The notes: a model not told the origin generated them from the letters alone. A DNA stretch of 64,000 bases from Solea solea (GCF_958295425.1 NC_081151.1:10292330-10356329), one strand, 5' to 3'; numbered from the stretch's first letter, positions 49,701-63,221 are shown. Program-made: numbers and translations.

Positions 49701-49956
49701 TTTCGGTAATAGATACACAACTTATTAGGTAGTAATGAGGCCATGAAAAATGGAAAGACATTTTTTTTTTATCTATGCAGTGATTGATACAATATTGTTC
49801 AGTTGTGTGTCTTCTTAATATTGTCATTAATATTAGTATTGTAAATTGTCTTTTTTTTCCTGATGCCATCATCAGGAAAAAAAAAAAGATAGGAAAGATA
49901 TGGGGCTGATTGGCTCTCTGCTTTTTCATCCTTGAAACTATTATTTGTTGCATATG

Positions 49957-49957
<1 letters not shown>

Positions 49958-50006
<49 letters not shown>
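49958..50006 (+). repeat. (TA)n microsatellite
   Basis: 49 bases of uninterrupted TA. Confidence 0.95.
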
Positions 50007-50009
<3 letters not shown>

Positions 50010-50393
50010 AATTCTATGGGCCTTTTTGAAAAATCTACTATGAGTTGACTTCTACTAACTGTTATGCATTTTAATGCATATATTAAACTGTTAAAACGAC
50101 TAAACTGACACAATAAATTATTAATTTGCTAATTTAAAACATGATTGAATTGAGAATTTTATTATACAAATACATTGTCTGTGTTTTGGCAAAATGGAAC
50201 AAAAATGTAACAGTGTGTTTTTTTCCTCACTCACTCTCGACACAAATATGAATACTGTATGTGTACACCTACACAGGCCAAGTGTGTGTGTCTGTGTGCA
50301 TATGTGCGAGGCATCCATGTGTTCATATGTACACTCACATGTGCGCGTCTTCCCACATATGCAGAAGCAAAGGTCGGCTTCATCCACTCTTAC

Positions 50394-50575
50394 TAACACA
50401 CACACACACACACAAAACTCTCTGAAGCATGAAAACAAGGTTGACTTAGTCCCAGGGGGCTTTTCATTTACTGCCCAACATAATGCCACATCCCTAAAAC
50501 CCCCATCCCACACACACACACACACATACAAAACCACACACACACACACACTCATGCACACAGAGACACCCACAC
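50394..50575 (+). repeat. Cluster of (CA)n runs
   Basis: CA runs at about 50396-50414 and 50511-50550 create long open frames of no coding value on both strands. Confidence 0.85.
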
Positions 50576-50702
50576 ACCTCCTTATTGGCTATTATCTGGG
50601 CTGTCGGAGCCAGTGTTGATACCTAATGAAGGGCCACGGTTGCCATTTCTCAGCTGACGGTCACCATGGTTACACAGCAGAGAAGGAGGAGGCGGAAATA
50701 AG

Positions 50703-50718
<16 letters not shown>

Positions 50719-50735
<17 letters not shown>

Positions 50736-50740
50736 GGGGG
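50719..50740 (+). repeat. Poly(G) run, 22 bases
   Basis: Twenty-two consecutive G directly after (TG)n. It could form a G-quadruplex; on the gene strand it is poly(C). Confidence 0.93.
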
Positions 50741-53008
50741 ATAATAAGAGAATGAGAAGTGGCTCAACTTAAAATCAGAATTGATGTATTTGTTTTCACT
50801 GATTGAAACTGTTTTCCTTGAGTGGCAGCACATTAAAGAAAAGCAGACGGCAGATGATGGCAGCATGTAGATATGACAACTGGTAAAAGAGAAACGACAT
50901 TTTATTAGATCCTTTCATGAAGCCAGCTAATTTAAAACAAAACAGCTCAGTTGTGTTGTTCATTATGTCTGAAAAGAAAGACAAAAACAAAGAGAGAATA
51001 TGCAATTTTTACAGCATGCCAGGAGCAAATGCTAAATTATGAAACACAATTTAAGAGCATACGCTCATTTTCCTGGACATTGTTTTCAGGTGAGCGACTC
51101 TGCCTCTGCTTTCCCTGCTTGATCTTTAAAACCCGCGACACTCCACCTCCTCCTGTAGTTATCTGCTTTATAATTATTGATCACTGAGTGAGCCTGACAG
51201 GCCTCCGCATCGAGAAAGATCACTTGCCACCACCAGAGCTCCTCGTTCAGTCCCGACCCTCCACATTTCTTTCTGATGTGTAATCAGAGCCAGCTGATGG
51301 ACAGTTTTGTCCTTTACCCCAAAGACATAATTGCATTTTGAGAAGTACAGACGGCAACGCAAGCCACATTAATCACAACGCTAAACTCATTTCTGAAGGA
51401 CAGTTGTAAGGTGTTGGGAGACAATTGCACGCGCTGTCTCCACACAAGAGTGTCCGTCTGCAACAATGAGATGTGGCAGGGCTAATACTGCATGCACGCT
51501 ATGGTCTAATGAGAAGAGGCTCAGGTCAGGATGATGAGACGCCCGTCAGCCTCAAGTGAAAATCAGTCTCCTCTATGTGTGTGTGTGTGTGCTCATGTTT
51601 GTCATAAAGTCTCTCAATACTTTCCTTGTTCCTTGTTTGCTGAGTAATTGCACACATGTTCTCGTCACATGCCCACACACTGCACTTCTATTTGGTCTTT
51701 GTTGGGTTGGCATTCCAAATCTGGATTTTTATGTGAACTTGGGGGTAAGTCAAACCTTCAACCTTTTATAACCTGTTCAAATATACAGCCTAGAAGCACA
51801 TAGACCGTTTGAAGGAATGACGTCGTAGCCCAGCAGAGTGCGCTGTGACCAAAGCTTGGCAACAGATCCGTTTCGAATGCCCTCTTGGAGGACACAAGCT
51901 AAACTGCCCTTCCTACTTGTTATTTATCAAGTAATGACAAACGATGCTCTGATCTATTTGTATTTTTTTTTTTTTTTTAAAACAAACAAACATTTGTGTT
52001 TATCTACACATGCACACACACACATGTCAGCATGAGACAGCGGATCATGACGGGTTGAGGGAAATAGTAAGTGATTTTGGATTGCAGATAGAAGCTCATC
52101 ACACACACACAATAGGCCTCAGCAGGCTTTCCTGAGGCTAAGTGGCGTTAACCTCTTTCTCTCATGGGGCCCAGACAAAAGCCCTCTGAGGAGCGTTAAT
52201 AATCACCTCTCCGTCTGCCCCCTCCCCCTCCACCACAACACACCAGCTACGGCCGTCGTGTCTGGCCTCTACAGCATCACCCGCGGGAGATGTTCCCCCT
52301 TCAAAAAATGTCGTCAAAACACAAAATGACTCCATACATTACTTTGAAAAACAGTCTGCTGTGAAATCAAATCTCCCGAAAACAGCTTTTGTCGTACAAA
52401 TATAGTTTAAGAAAAAAAAAAAAAAGCCGGATTAACGTCAGTTCTATCTCAGGAATTAACATGGAGCTCAAAGAGAAAGACGTCAGTGCAGGTTTAAAGA
52501 GGAAAATCCTATTTTAAATGTGAGGGAGTAAAAAGGGGCTTCCAGGTGTCAGTGAACTGTGACTGTGCACCTCTTCATGCTGCAGGTGGATGCCGGTGGT
52601 GATGCTGCTGTGCTTTGTTGTGCAATGACCACCCAATTTACTAAGAAAAGAAAAAGCATCTATTGAAGCACAGTGTCCCGGAAAATGAAGCCCTTTTGTG
52701 TTGTTTTTGTTGTGCACAACAGAGACTCATGAGATCACTGCTCTGATTCATCCTTATTCTGTAGCAATGAAAAACAACAAGTCATACATTCCCATGATTG
52801 TGCACTTCACGTATCTATATTTATTTATCATTTTATAATGTAAATGTAGTAATTTCACCAAAATCTTACACACTGGACCTTTAGGTCTACAGTTGTAGGT
52901 CAACTAAACAATTTAATTGGACGTTGATTGATTTATTGAATAAAGTGTGTTGGGTGGTGATACTGTATGCCTCCAACTCGTTAGTATTAGACAATTTCCG
53001 ATTTAGCT

Positions 53009-53080
53009 GGTGGCTAGTAGTTAGCACGTCGAGCACCATCTTGAGTCTTAGCGACATCCATGAACTCAGTCTCCACTTGA
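53009..53080 (+). repeat. Direct repeat, copy 1 (gctagtagttagcacgtcga)
   Basis: About 72 bp, matching 54612-54690 in the same orientation: tggctagtagttagcacgtc, ccatcttgagtcttagcg, acatccatgaactcagtctc. Confidence 0.8.
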
Positions 53081-54611
53081 GTCTAAAATAGGTATCGGCC
53101 TGTTTTTATCACAGTCGTCTTCGTCCCTGACCAGCAAAGCCAGGTGGTGGGAAGTGTCCAGGCCAGATTGAGTCCAAATGAACATAATTCAATAGGTATT
53201 TGATTCCCAGTCTCCTTTTCTGAATGTGAATGTTTACTTGTATTTTAAGAAGTCCATCTTTAGTCAGACTAACACAATCATTTGTTTATTCTTCGATTTC
53301 CATGCAGTGAGTGCGTGTGCTTTTGTTGGAGTGTAAATTCCGAGGTGTCTCTGTGACAGGTTGGATCAATCGTGGGTTTAGTTTGGCAGAGAGCCTGCCT
53401 CTGATTGGCTCCTCTACAACATCGTGCCGTTTTAAAATGCATGGGTTTGGTGGCAGCTGCCTGACACAAGCACCTCCTTCCCTTTTGGTTCTTAGATCAC
53501 TGTCACTCTGGGAGATCATGTTCGGTCTGTAGTTCCCCCGTGTGTTTAAAAGAAAATGTTGAATGATACTGTATATGGAACCTTATGCGTGTGTCCAAGC
53601 GTGCCTATGTCATTCGGGGGTTGGGGGCAGTATTGGCGTTGGAATCACTGGTGTGTAAAAGCACACATGCTCCACCTTGATTGCTTTAATCCAAATACTA
53701 ACATTTGCATTTATTACAATTGATTGTCCCTGACAGATAAATTAAATATATACACAGCATGTATGACTGCAGCTTACGGTGAGTTTTGAAACAAGTTATT
53801 GTTTTATTATATACATATATTATGGACAGCCTTATATTATCTTTCAATCTGTACATAATTAAAACAGAGGGTCCACACATCGATTGGGAAGCCGTCCTGT
53901 ATTAATAAAGATAAAAATGGGAAGACTGGGGGAAACAGAGAAAAGGCAGTAATGTTGGGGGGGGTAGTGTGGGGTGGAGGGCAGTCTGTGTGTGTGTGTG
54001 TATGGGGGGGGGTGGAAGTGTAGGATCTGGAGGGAGAGAGATAGCGGCTCTCTCTCCTTCTGCGTTGTCATGTGAGTGGCATGTCACAGCGAGCAACTGG
54101 CCGACAGAGATAAGGCCCCCCCGGCCCCCACCGCAATAATCTGCTCTACAAACACACACGCATACACTCAAATCCAGAAGGAAACACACCGTATCAATGA
54201 TCAGATTTACTCAGGCGAGGTGTTCATCAGAGCCGCGTGCGCTCAGTAAACCTCCACTATTAACCCAACAAAGCACCATTTTGAGAAAACGGTGCCCTGC
54301 ACCTGCACACGTGTGGGCCTCGCTGTACATTTGCATGGAAGTCTCTGCAGGTAAGAGCACATTTGCACTTTTAAAGACAAAGCTGCTTCCATGTCGGGTC
54401 TCACAATGCCACATCAATACTGACTTGACTTGACATGAGCCCAAGGCAGTCGCATGGTCAGATTGGAGCTATGCTAATGTTTGTGCTGTCTAAAAACAGC
54501 CATGAATGTAAAAGAGAAAGACAGAATGTGTATATATTGGTCATTTAAATTTTGGAAGAGATTTTTGACGAAAGTCCGTTCTGAATTTCCTAATCTGTAC
54601 ACAGTTTTTGA

Positions 54612-54690
54612 GTCTGTGGCTAGTTGTTAGCACGTCGACCGCCATTTTGAGTCTTAACGCCATCCATGAACTCAGCCTCCACTTCAAATT
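54612..54690 (+). repeat. Direct repeat, copy 2
   Basis: Reads gtggctagttgttagcacgt, ccattttgagtcttaacgcc, atccatgaactcagcctcc. It lies 1.6 kb from copy 1. Confidence 0.8.
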
Positions 54691-55162
54691 CAAGTCTTTC
54701 CACAAAAGGCTTGAATTCACACATTTCACATAATACATTTCAAATCACTGTAAATGATCTCAACTTTATTAGTTATTCAGTTATCCAAGCAATCGTCCAT
54801 AGCTAGGCTAATGTGACCTGAGAATGGACTGCCCAAAAAGTAACAAATGCTGCATTCCCTACCTTAGAACAGGACATAGCCTATATAGAAGAAAGTTGTC
54901 CAGCCTAACCAAAATCTCAAATGTCAGAACCCCACTAAACCCATTTGGTATCATCAGGATCAGGTTGGGTATCTAAGCTCTAAGGCCAAGGTCATATTTT
55001 CTGTGACCGCATGTGCTGACTGCACATGCTTCCCGTAGCACAATACTCTTGTTTTCATCAAAAGAAACAATGAAGAACACCGTAACCATGGATACTGGGT
55101 ACTAAATGTTGATGATACACATCTTGATTTACGGCAAACAATCTTATGCGTAAAGGATATGA

Positions 55163-55240
55163 ATTAGGGCTGCAACTAATGATTAATGTGTCAATTATTT
55201 TCTCCTTCAATCGGGTAATCCGAAAAATGTTGAAACGACG
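55163..55240 (+). repeat. Dispersed ttagggctgcaactaa repeat fragment
   Basis: The phrase attagggctgcaactaatga is a common teleost repeat start; a related, inverted-ended copy occupies 61525-61845. Confidence 0.6.
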
Positions 55241-56255
55241 CGACAGATGCCGAAGAATATGATGCTGTGTAATTCAACATGGAGAAATTGTTCCCATTTT
55301 AGGTTTCGTATCACTGTGACTCAGCGAGCAGCTCATTTCTGCTCCTGCTGCGTGACTTCTGAAAATCACCTGGGCCTTCCACAAACAGGCCTCAGGTATT
55401 AGAAGACCTGTGGGCAAGAGCAAAAACAATCAACGACAAAATACTTGAATTAAAAAGTCTGTATTATGTCAAGTCACTGCTGCAATCGTGATATCTGGCA
55501 GTATTCATACGATCATAGCAAGGCAATGAACTGCCAGTGGACACTGATGTCAGGGCCGACTGGACGAGACGTCACTGCGGTAGAATAGACTCGATATAGT
55601 CAGAGTGGATTCTATTGGTGAGTCGTGACAATAATGAAGTCAGACTGGAATCAATGCACTTCCTTAAAATGACTGCTGCTTCCCTACACATGGTCCCGCC
55701 CTTCCAAAAACACACACACACACACACATGCATATAGATCTTCATCAGTGTCATAATTGCATCAGTCTTTGAGTGTGTGTGGGGGGGGGAGGGGATAGAA
55801 CACTGATTACTGATTGCCCTCTGCAGTTGGACTAATTTGACTCCTAAGTCCATGTGCTTCAATCAACGTTAGTGACATGCACACGCACACACACACACAT
55901 ACACACAGTTCCCAGGTATGGACACAGCAGGACAACAAAAGCATAATCTCAACACTGACAATGGATAGTGAGTCTCTTTACCACACACACACACACGCAC
56001 ACACTCGTGGTGATACAAGCATCTTGACATGTAGATAGTGTCTGGACAGTGGGAAATGTCGGGCCCCGCCACTGCTCTCTGACTGGGGGCCTCGACACCA
56101 GATGAAGCCACCGATACAGTCCACAGAGGCCCCACTCCAGGCAGAATAATGTGATGGTGGTTGACACTGCACAAGTGGCGTCATACACGGTACACAGTGG
56201 CAGAACATAGGTGCCAAAAGCTGTTTTATTTGCATTTCTCTTTTTCAGTAGAAAT

Positions 56256-56285
56256 TATATACATATATATGTATATATTCATATG

Positions 56286-56316
<31 letters not shown>

Positions 56317-56330
56317 GTACATGTACACAT
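56256..56330 (+). repeat. TA-rich microsatellite
   Basis: Imperfect TATA and TATG repeats over about 75 bases. Confidence 0.85.
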
Positions 56331-57076
56331 TAAATGAAAATAAAATACACTAATTAGATAGTGGTTTTGAAACACAGGACTACAATAGAGTGCAATTAAA
56401 TTGAAAGTAATAAACAATACGAATAGAACAAAGAAGTGCCATAAATGCACATCTTTAAGTGCATAATTAGTTTTTCAAACATTCTCTCCCTTACTGTCAT
56501 ATGCGAGATCTCTCCATGCAAAATCACCACTAATGTTCACTGACAAAGTCCACTAAAGCTGCATTTCTCCTGATTTGCCTTAAGGACAATGTTACACCGT
56601 GTTTCCTTTCTCTGACCTCTAAAGCCACATTTTCACACTCCATCTTGCCGCTGAGCCTTAAATTTGTGTGACGCGGGTAGTGACGTTGCTGCAGCCGAAC
56701 GCAGTCACGACTCCTGCAATCAACTTTACAAGAATGTAGCCTATTAAGAAAAAAAAACCTTTCAGTGTCACTGAAATTATTACATACGGATCACCGGCGA
56801 TATTTCTGATGAAAACTATTATAATTTGGCATGTAATGATCTTAAAAATATGAAACGAGCAAAGTGTACTTCAAGAGCTTCATGCATTACGGTCAAATTT
56901 GTATCTTGACTTACACACACACACACACACACGCACACACACAAAGAGGTCTATAAACCTCCAGCAGCAAAATCAATGACTGTATAAAAACAATAGAGGT
57001 TTGTTTTATTAATTTGCTTTGAAACACGGCAAATATTACAGACTGTGTTAATGGTGTGGTTAATGGTTGTTTGTGC

Positions 57077-57080
<4 letters not shown>

Positions 57081-57118
<38 letters not shown>
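57081..57118 (+). repeat. (TG)n microsatellite
   Basis: About eighteen TG units ending in GGG. Confidence 0.95.
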
Positions 57119-57120
<2 letters not shown>

Positions 57121-57319
57121 CTTGGCGAGCTCTGCTGCTCTCATGTTCACGCTGTATTACCTCATCAGCTGTGACACACACCCGCAGTAGAGTAACACTC
57201 AAAAGAGCCGAGGCCACGTCACACACCAAACACACCAAACACACCTCGAACAGGAGGACAAGCAGAGCCAACACAACACGAAGCCGGGTGTGAGTGTGTG
57301 GGAGAAAACAACAACACAC

Positions 57320-57375
57320 ACTATTTTTCACACACAGATCCTGTGTGTGTGTGTGTGTGTGTGTGTGAAAAATAG
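57320..57375. repeat. Inverted repeat enclosing (TG)n
   Basis: actatttttcacacacag on the left and gtgtgtgaaaaatagt on the right are complementary, with a TG run between, so the segment can fold into a long hairpin. Confidence 0.85.
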
Positions 57376-58499
57376 TCACTGCTAAGTCATTATAGCAGAC
57401 ATTACTTTGCCGGCGTGTTGATTTCATTCATTGTGTACTTGCTGGAGCCAATCCAAGCCACTGACAGGGGAGGCGGTGCAAAACCTGGACGAGTCACCAG
57501 TCTATCACAGGGCCAACATGATGAATGATCCATATTTATGGACTTTTCTAGTCTTAAAGGACAACGCAACGCACTTTCACACATTCATCAAACCCATACG
57601 TATGTTGCCAGAACAGCTGTCAGGAGCAACTTAGGGCCGGAAGACACAGTGGCGATTGCTCGGAGACAGCAAGGGAAGCTCATGTGCGAGAATGCGATTC
57701 GAACGTGTCACTAGTTCGTTCAGAATCAGCCGTTTATCACGGATGACGGATCGTCTTTACGTGATTTTTCATTTCCCGTAGCAGCCTCCGCGTTAAAACC
57801 ACTCGAAGCTCAGCTTCAACTGTTCTCTATGGGACGGCACAGAGTAGGTTGTTTGTCACTTCCGTGGAAGCCGGCCTGGGTCAGGGGGCGGGCACAGACG
57901 TTGGGGTTCTGCATGATGATTGGAGGAACTGTCTGAAAGGCGGAACCAGTTTTTGATTGACAACGTCGCGGAAACATACACAACAGCAGGGCCTTATGTG
58001 CCCACAAGATGATTATGTGGATGTTGCTGGTTGTTGTGCATTATTTGCTCGGCGATATGGACCATTTTTGTTAATTTCAGTTTTACATAATTATCGCGTT
58101 TCCTTGTTCTAGTTGTTTGTTTGCAGAATTTATGTAAGAATTGAAATAGAAATAACTGGGCCTGAAATGAGCTTCCCCTGTGTCAAAGACCAGCGACCGC
58201 CACTGCACCACTGATCCATGGCTGCATCGTACAGATAGAGCAAAGCATTCACACTCACATCAAACCTATGGTGAATTTAGAGTCTGCAACATAATCTAAC
58301 CCCAAACTGCGTGGCTGTGCACAGTGGGAGGACGCCCAAAATCCCATAGAAAATCTCCACACACACACACAGGGAGAACATGCAAAATCTAAACGACTAG
58401 TTCAACTTTTCACAGTCCTACGTCATCAGCGGTGACCTTTGCTCAATGCACAACGTAAGTAACATGGCGGCTCATAATGATGCTCTTCAGTTTCTCTGG

Positions 58500-58660
58500 G
58501 AATTCAGAGGCCAATAACGTAATCATTTAATTGTAATAAAACGCAATAAATTGCCAATATTGTAATAAAGTTGTTGAGCCAATAACGTAATAACTTTTTT
58601 GCCAATAACGTTATTGGCTGGTTATTACGTTATTGGCCGTTATTACGTTATCGGTTGCTA
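58500..58660. repeat. Nested ccaataacgtaat palindromic repeats
   Basis: Several direct and inverted copies of caataacgtaataa flank a perfect 18-bp palindrome, gccaataacgttattggc, at 58601-58618. Confidence 0.75.
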
Positions 58661-59636
58661 CACGCCTGAATCTCTGTTTCCATGTGGATGAGGCCTTCGT
58701 GTCCTTTCTGTTGCATGTTGTCCATTTGTCTTCCACTTGTCTACAGCTGACAGTTTAACACCCACTGAAGAAGTACTTTTTGGTTCATGCTGAAAATTAA
58801 CGTTTCAGGTTCCAGAAGCAATTCATCTTCAGTGTGAACACATTGGTCGGTTGCGGGACCAGTAAGCAGGTCATTTTTAAGTATTGAACGAATGACTCGT
58901 GTATGTAGAGAGGAACTTTACAGTTCAGTTTTTGGCAGTATTACAAAATATGTCGGCCGTTCTCTTAAATACAAAGGTCACAGAGATGCAGATCACGCAC
59001 GGTTTCCATGCCGACCTCTGAGAAAGATACTTCTGCAGATTCAGAGGCATCAAGCGTGCGTTCGACTGTAATGAGCATTCTGCATGAGACATAATGGACT
59101 TCTCTTATCTGGCCCGAAAATGTTGAAAAGCTTTGCAGGCCCTGAGCCCCGAGGTCATAAAAAGCCATCACATTTCCAATAACAGAACACATGCAAATGT
59201 GCTGTTTTTTTCCCCTTCCACTCATCTTCCTCTGGGAGTTTGTATTAACTCCAAAGCTGAAGGGAATATTTTCTGGGCTAAAGTATGCTGACGGGGAATT
59301 ATATAAGACTGAGGCGATAGCAGTGAGATCAATCAGCGATGGGCGTTTATGTTCAGCCACCCTGATGTGGTGTGCATATCCGCTAAGCCTTCCTCCATCC
59401 GATAGCACTAATGTTTTAATTTGCTGAGCCATAATGCTGAAAGATCAGAGGTCACCTTCAACGCTGGAACACTGCTTCACTGTTTTGTTCTTTTTAATTC
59501 AGTTTTCCAACAGGATCTTGAGGAAGACACCCTCACTACACGAACAGTTATGTTGTTTACTGTTGTTTTGGTCTGGTGCTCTTATCAATTCTACAGTAAT
59601 TATTTAGGAGGGGCCACGAAACTTTTGCTTTTTTCA

Positions 59637-59873
59637 TGTCGATACTGATACCAATATCTCAAACTCGAGTATTTGCCGATACCAATATCAGTCCAATACA
59701 GTCATTTCAAGCAATTTCAAAGACATAATTCTCCAACTGTGTAACAATTATTCTTGTCCCATAAAGCAGAAATAAACAGCCCACAACATGACTCAGCTAA
59801 AATGCTATTGCTGATTTTTTTTTACATATAGAATTTTTGGATTGTATCTGATCATATCGGTTCATCCCCAGCA
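59637..59873 (-). repeat. tatcgg-type dispersed repeat, minus copy
   Basis: It contains gatactgataccaatatctc, tctccaactgtgtaacaatt and ends tcatatcggttcatcccc, the reverse complement of the start of the 46458 copy. Confidence 0.6.
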
Positions 59874-61203
59874 ATTGTTAACTATATAGGTAATAATAAG
59901 CAATAACTAATATTATTATCCTTAACACAACCAGTGTACCAGGGCTTGAAAGGCTTAATAGCAACACAATACACATCACGTGTGTATAATGCATATGAAT
60001 AATGCAGAAATCTACTAAAAACAAATAACATTAATTGTATGATGTGTTATTGGGCAATAAAAAAAGAGTCATGTAACAAATGATTACAAAACAGGATACA
60101 GCAGTCATTTTAAAATGACAGTGACGAAAAATAAAAGGATAATGAAGATTTGAACGTATGACATTTAAAAGGGCACATTAAAATTACAAATCTTTAGAGT
60201 TCAATTTCCTTTTCCATTTGTGTTTCCATCTCCCCTCTGAGATGTTCAATTGACTGAATTATTTTTTGCTTCCTTCCTCCCATCCTTTGGCCTTGACGTG
60301 GCACTTTTGGGCCTTCAGCTGGTAAAACAAAGCAATACAATGCTAGTATGGCTGAAAGTATTTATTAATTAATAAGTGTCTTTAAATCATGAATTTATGT
60401 GAAAGACTCGTATTCACTATTTATTTATTTATGTGATGGGATGGGATTTTAATACAGTTAGTTTGCTGTGGTTTTTAGTTGTAATGGGCGTCTTTTTTTT
60501 TAAACCCTCATGAGATATTTAACTTACATAAAACGTTGCTTAACAGTGCTTTTATTATGTTTAGAGATTAATTATGTTTTGTTGACCTTTTGTAGGCCTA
60601 GTTCCTGATTCATTTAACCATTTTTGTCATATTTTGTTGGTTTAATTGAACAAATTTACTGCTTGGTCCCTTACTGAACTATATTATAAATACATTTAAT
60701 AATGTATATCTACTGAAACTTACAATTCTCTACAATTTCTGGACTGTCGATGCAGACGGTTACACATTGTACTGTTGGGTCTTCTCCGCCTCGGTCTGAT
60801 TTTGGTGCGGCGTATAAATAAACCCCAATTGAAAAGAAATTTAATATCACTACTTTTGACGTGATAATTACTTTAAGATTTATCACGTACCGCGACAACG
60901 CCAAGGCATTTTCAAAACTATATGACTGCTGCAGTGTAACAGGCAAATGAAAGCAATCAGACGATCAGTGGAACTCAGCCATGTGGAACAATGCAAAGGC
61001 TTAAAAAAAAAACAACAAAAAGAAAAACAGAGGAGGCACAGTCTCCGACTGAGCACAGAAAATGTATGCAAACCTTATTTTGGTGCAGTGGCAGTGAATG
61101 AGGCAGATTTCACTCTCTGCTGACCACACCCTCTGCAGAAATCTGAGTATAGTATATAGTATTTGTGCCTATAAGATAATCACAATGCCACAAAGTGTTA
61201 CTA

Positions 61204-61345
61204 TTAAGCTGCGTTTCCACTGCACGGTCCTAGCTCGCCTCGACTCTACACGGTTTGGTTGTGTTTCCATTACAATACAGTGCCTGCGCAATGTGGGCGG
61301 AGTCATCCTTGCACGGCTGCATGAAACTGCCGTGACTTCGTTTTC
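61204..61345. repeat. Dispersed tttccac repeat, copy 3
   Basis: gcgtttccactgcacggtcc, tcgcctcgactctacacggt and gtgtttccattacaatacag, then gggcggagtcatccttgcac, match the family at 11741 and 13440. Confidence 0.55.
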
Positions 61346-61524
61346 GATGTACTGAATTATCAGAATCAGTTCATTAAAAAGATTATTTCAGTACTTCCTC
61401 CATGACCGGAGCACAGACTGGAAAAGGGGGCTTTATGTTTATGGTTACATTAATAAATTTAGTTTCACAAAATGTGTTTCCTATGAAAGGTATTGGAGAA
61501 TGGAGATGTTTGGTTGTATGGGAG

Positions 61525-61845
61525 TTAGGGCTGAACAAATTTCAAATTTTCAAATGTAGCTGAAACAATAACTTGATGAATCGATTTTTAACTGATTACT
61601 TATTCTTTTAATCAGTTTGAGGGTTTTCTGATTTTCCAGCTTCTTAAATGTGAACATTTTTTGGTTTCCTTGCTTCATAGAACGAAGAAATCGTTAACTG
61701 AAGAACTTTGTTTTGTGGACAAAACAAGACATTCAAGAACAGCGCTCGCTGATCAACATTTTTCATCATTTTACAGACCAAACAAGTACTCGATTCATCA
61801 AGAAAATGATCAACGGATTCATCTATTAGGAAAATAATCGTTAGT
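61525..61845. mobile_element. Dispersed repeat with gggctgaacaa / ataatcgttagttg ends
   Basis: It starts gttagggctgaacaaatttc and ends aaaataatcgttagttgtgt, which are roughly inverted, with tgatgaatcgatttttaac and gtactcgattcatcaag inside. It resembles a very common teleost DNA-transposon remnant. Non-coding. Confidence 0.55.
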
Positions 61846-63221
61846 TGTGTTATCAAGGTTGGAATCAGGCAGACAGAAGACTGTGGCTTCATTTGTTGCC
61901 CACCGGGCACATTATTTCTTTATGGCTGCTCCCTGAACAGTCATTGAAGGCAATTTCTTGTGACCAGACTGACCAGAATACAGAGCTCTGTCGTCCTCAC
62001 TGACTCAAAGCCATTAAAAGCCCATTAAAACACCATTTCATTGTGAGAAATGCACTGGCTCTACACAAACCCCCTCTGAAAATGGCACTGGTTTGTCTGC
62101 GTGTGTCAGCCTTAGCCCGCAAACACAAACACAGGTGTTGCAAGAACAACCACACACAGTAAATAAGATGATAAAAGAGAAATGCTCAAATACACAAACA
62201 GGTCATTAAAATCTATTTTTAAACAGGACAGCACCATCCTTTATTTTACCTTTCTTTGAATGAATGCACAACGTGGAATCATAAAGGTAAAGGAACACAC
62301 ACGCACATAAACACGGCTGTGTGGCGAGCTCTCCGGATCCCACAAGGTGATGGCATGAAGGAGAGTGCGTCACTTTGTGATTACTCAAAGATATTTTGGT
62401 TTTTGGAGGCTGACTCATGTGGCTCTCACGCTGATCAGCCCTTTCTCGGATTTATATGAATGTACTGCAATCAGCGGCAGACAGGAAATTATAGAAAATC
62501 CACAGACAATCCTTTGTCTTCATTGCTATAAAATATCTTGATTTTTTTTGCACCATTCTACTACCTGAACTGCACAGCATTTGACATTTTAATTATAACC
62601 AGTTATTTTTTTAATTAAGCCTCTATTGTGTTTGTACTATATCTGTCTCTACAGCAAGTTTTTTTTTTGAATGTGATTTGATTGTATTTTGAAAGCACTC
62701 TTTTGTAACAAGCGTTTTTATGCACATGCAAGCGAAGACAAATGTCTGGCTCTGGTACACAAACGACAGACAGTATTTTCTATTCTATTCTATTCCATTC
62801 TATATTACCAGTGTTTGTTTTTGGGATATGTCACTGAAAAACATCCTTGAGGGCAGGTTAAAGTAATAATTCAGGTGTTTTTTTTTTTTTTTTTTTTCAA
62901 ACTGTCGTGGTCGCCCCTCTTCTGCACCAAAGTGCAGGAAAATCAGGGTATTTTAGCCTGCAGCAACAGGAGCCGTTGGTTAACTGCTGCATCGTTCGCT
63001 CACTTTGTGTCACTCCGTTAGGATCTAAAACACAAAAGTCACAAAGCCGGCCTAAGGCATAAGTGAACCAAGAAAGAAAAAAAGAAAAAAACTCAATTGA
63101 CACCTTAAAGAAATCTAGATATCTTTAGATATCTTTAGATATTTAAATAGTGTCTATCTTAAGTGATTTGGTTTTATCTTGGAGTTATAAAAGTCATTAA
63201 ACTGGCTTATGTGTTTAATTC

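Noticed and set aside
50121..50619. Open frames of 141-150 codons on both strands
   Set aside because: Driven by (CA)n/(TG)n tracts; Thr-His or Cys-Val periodicity only.
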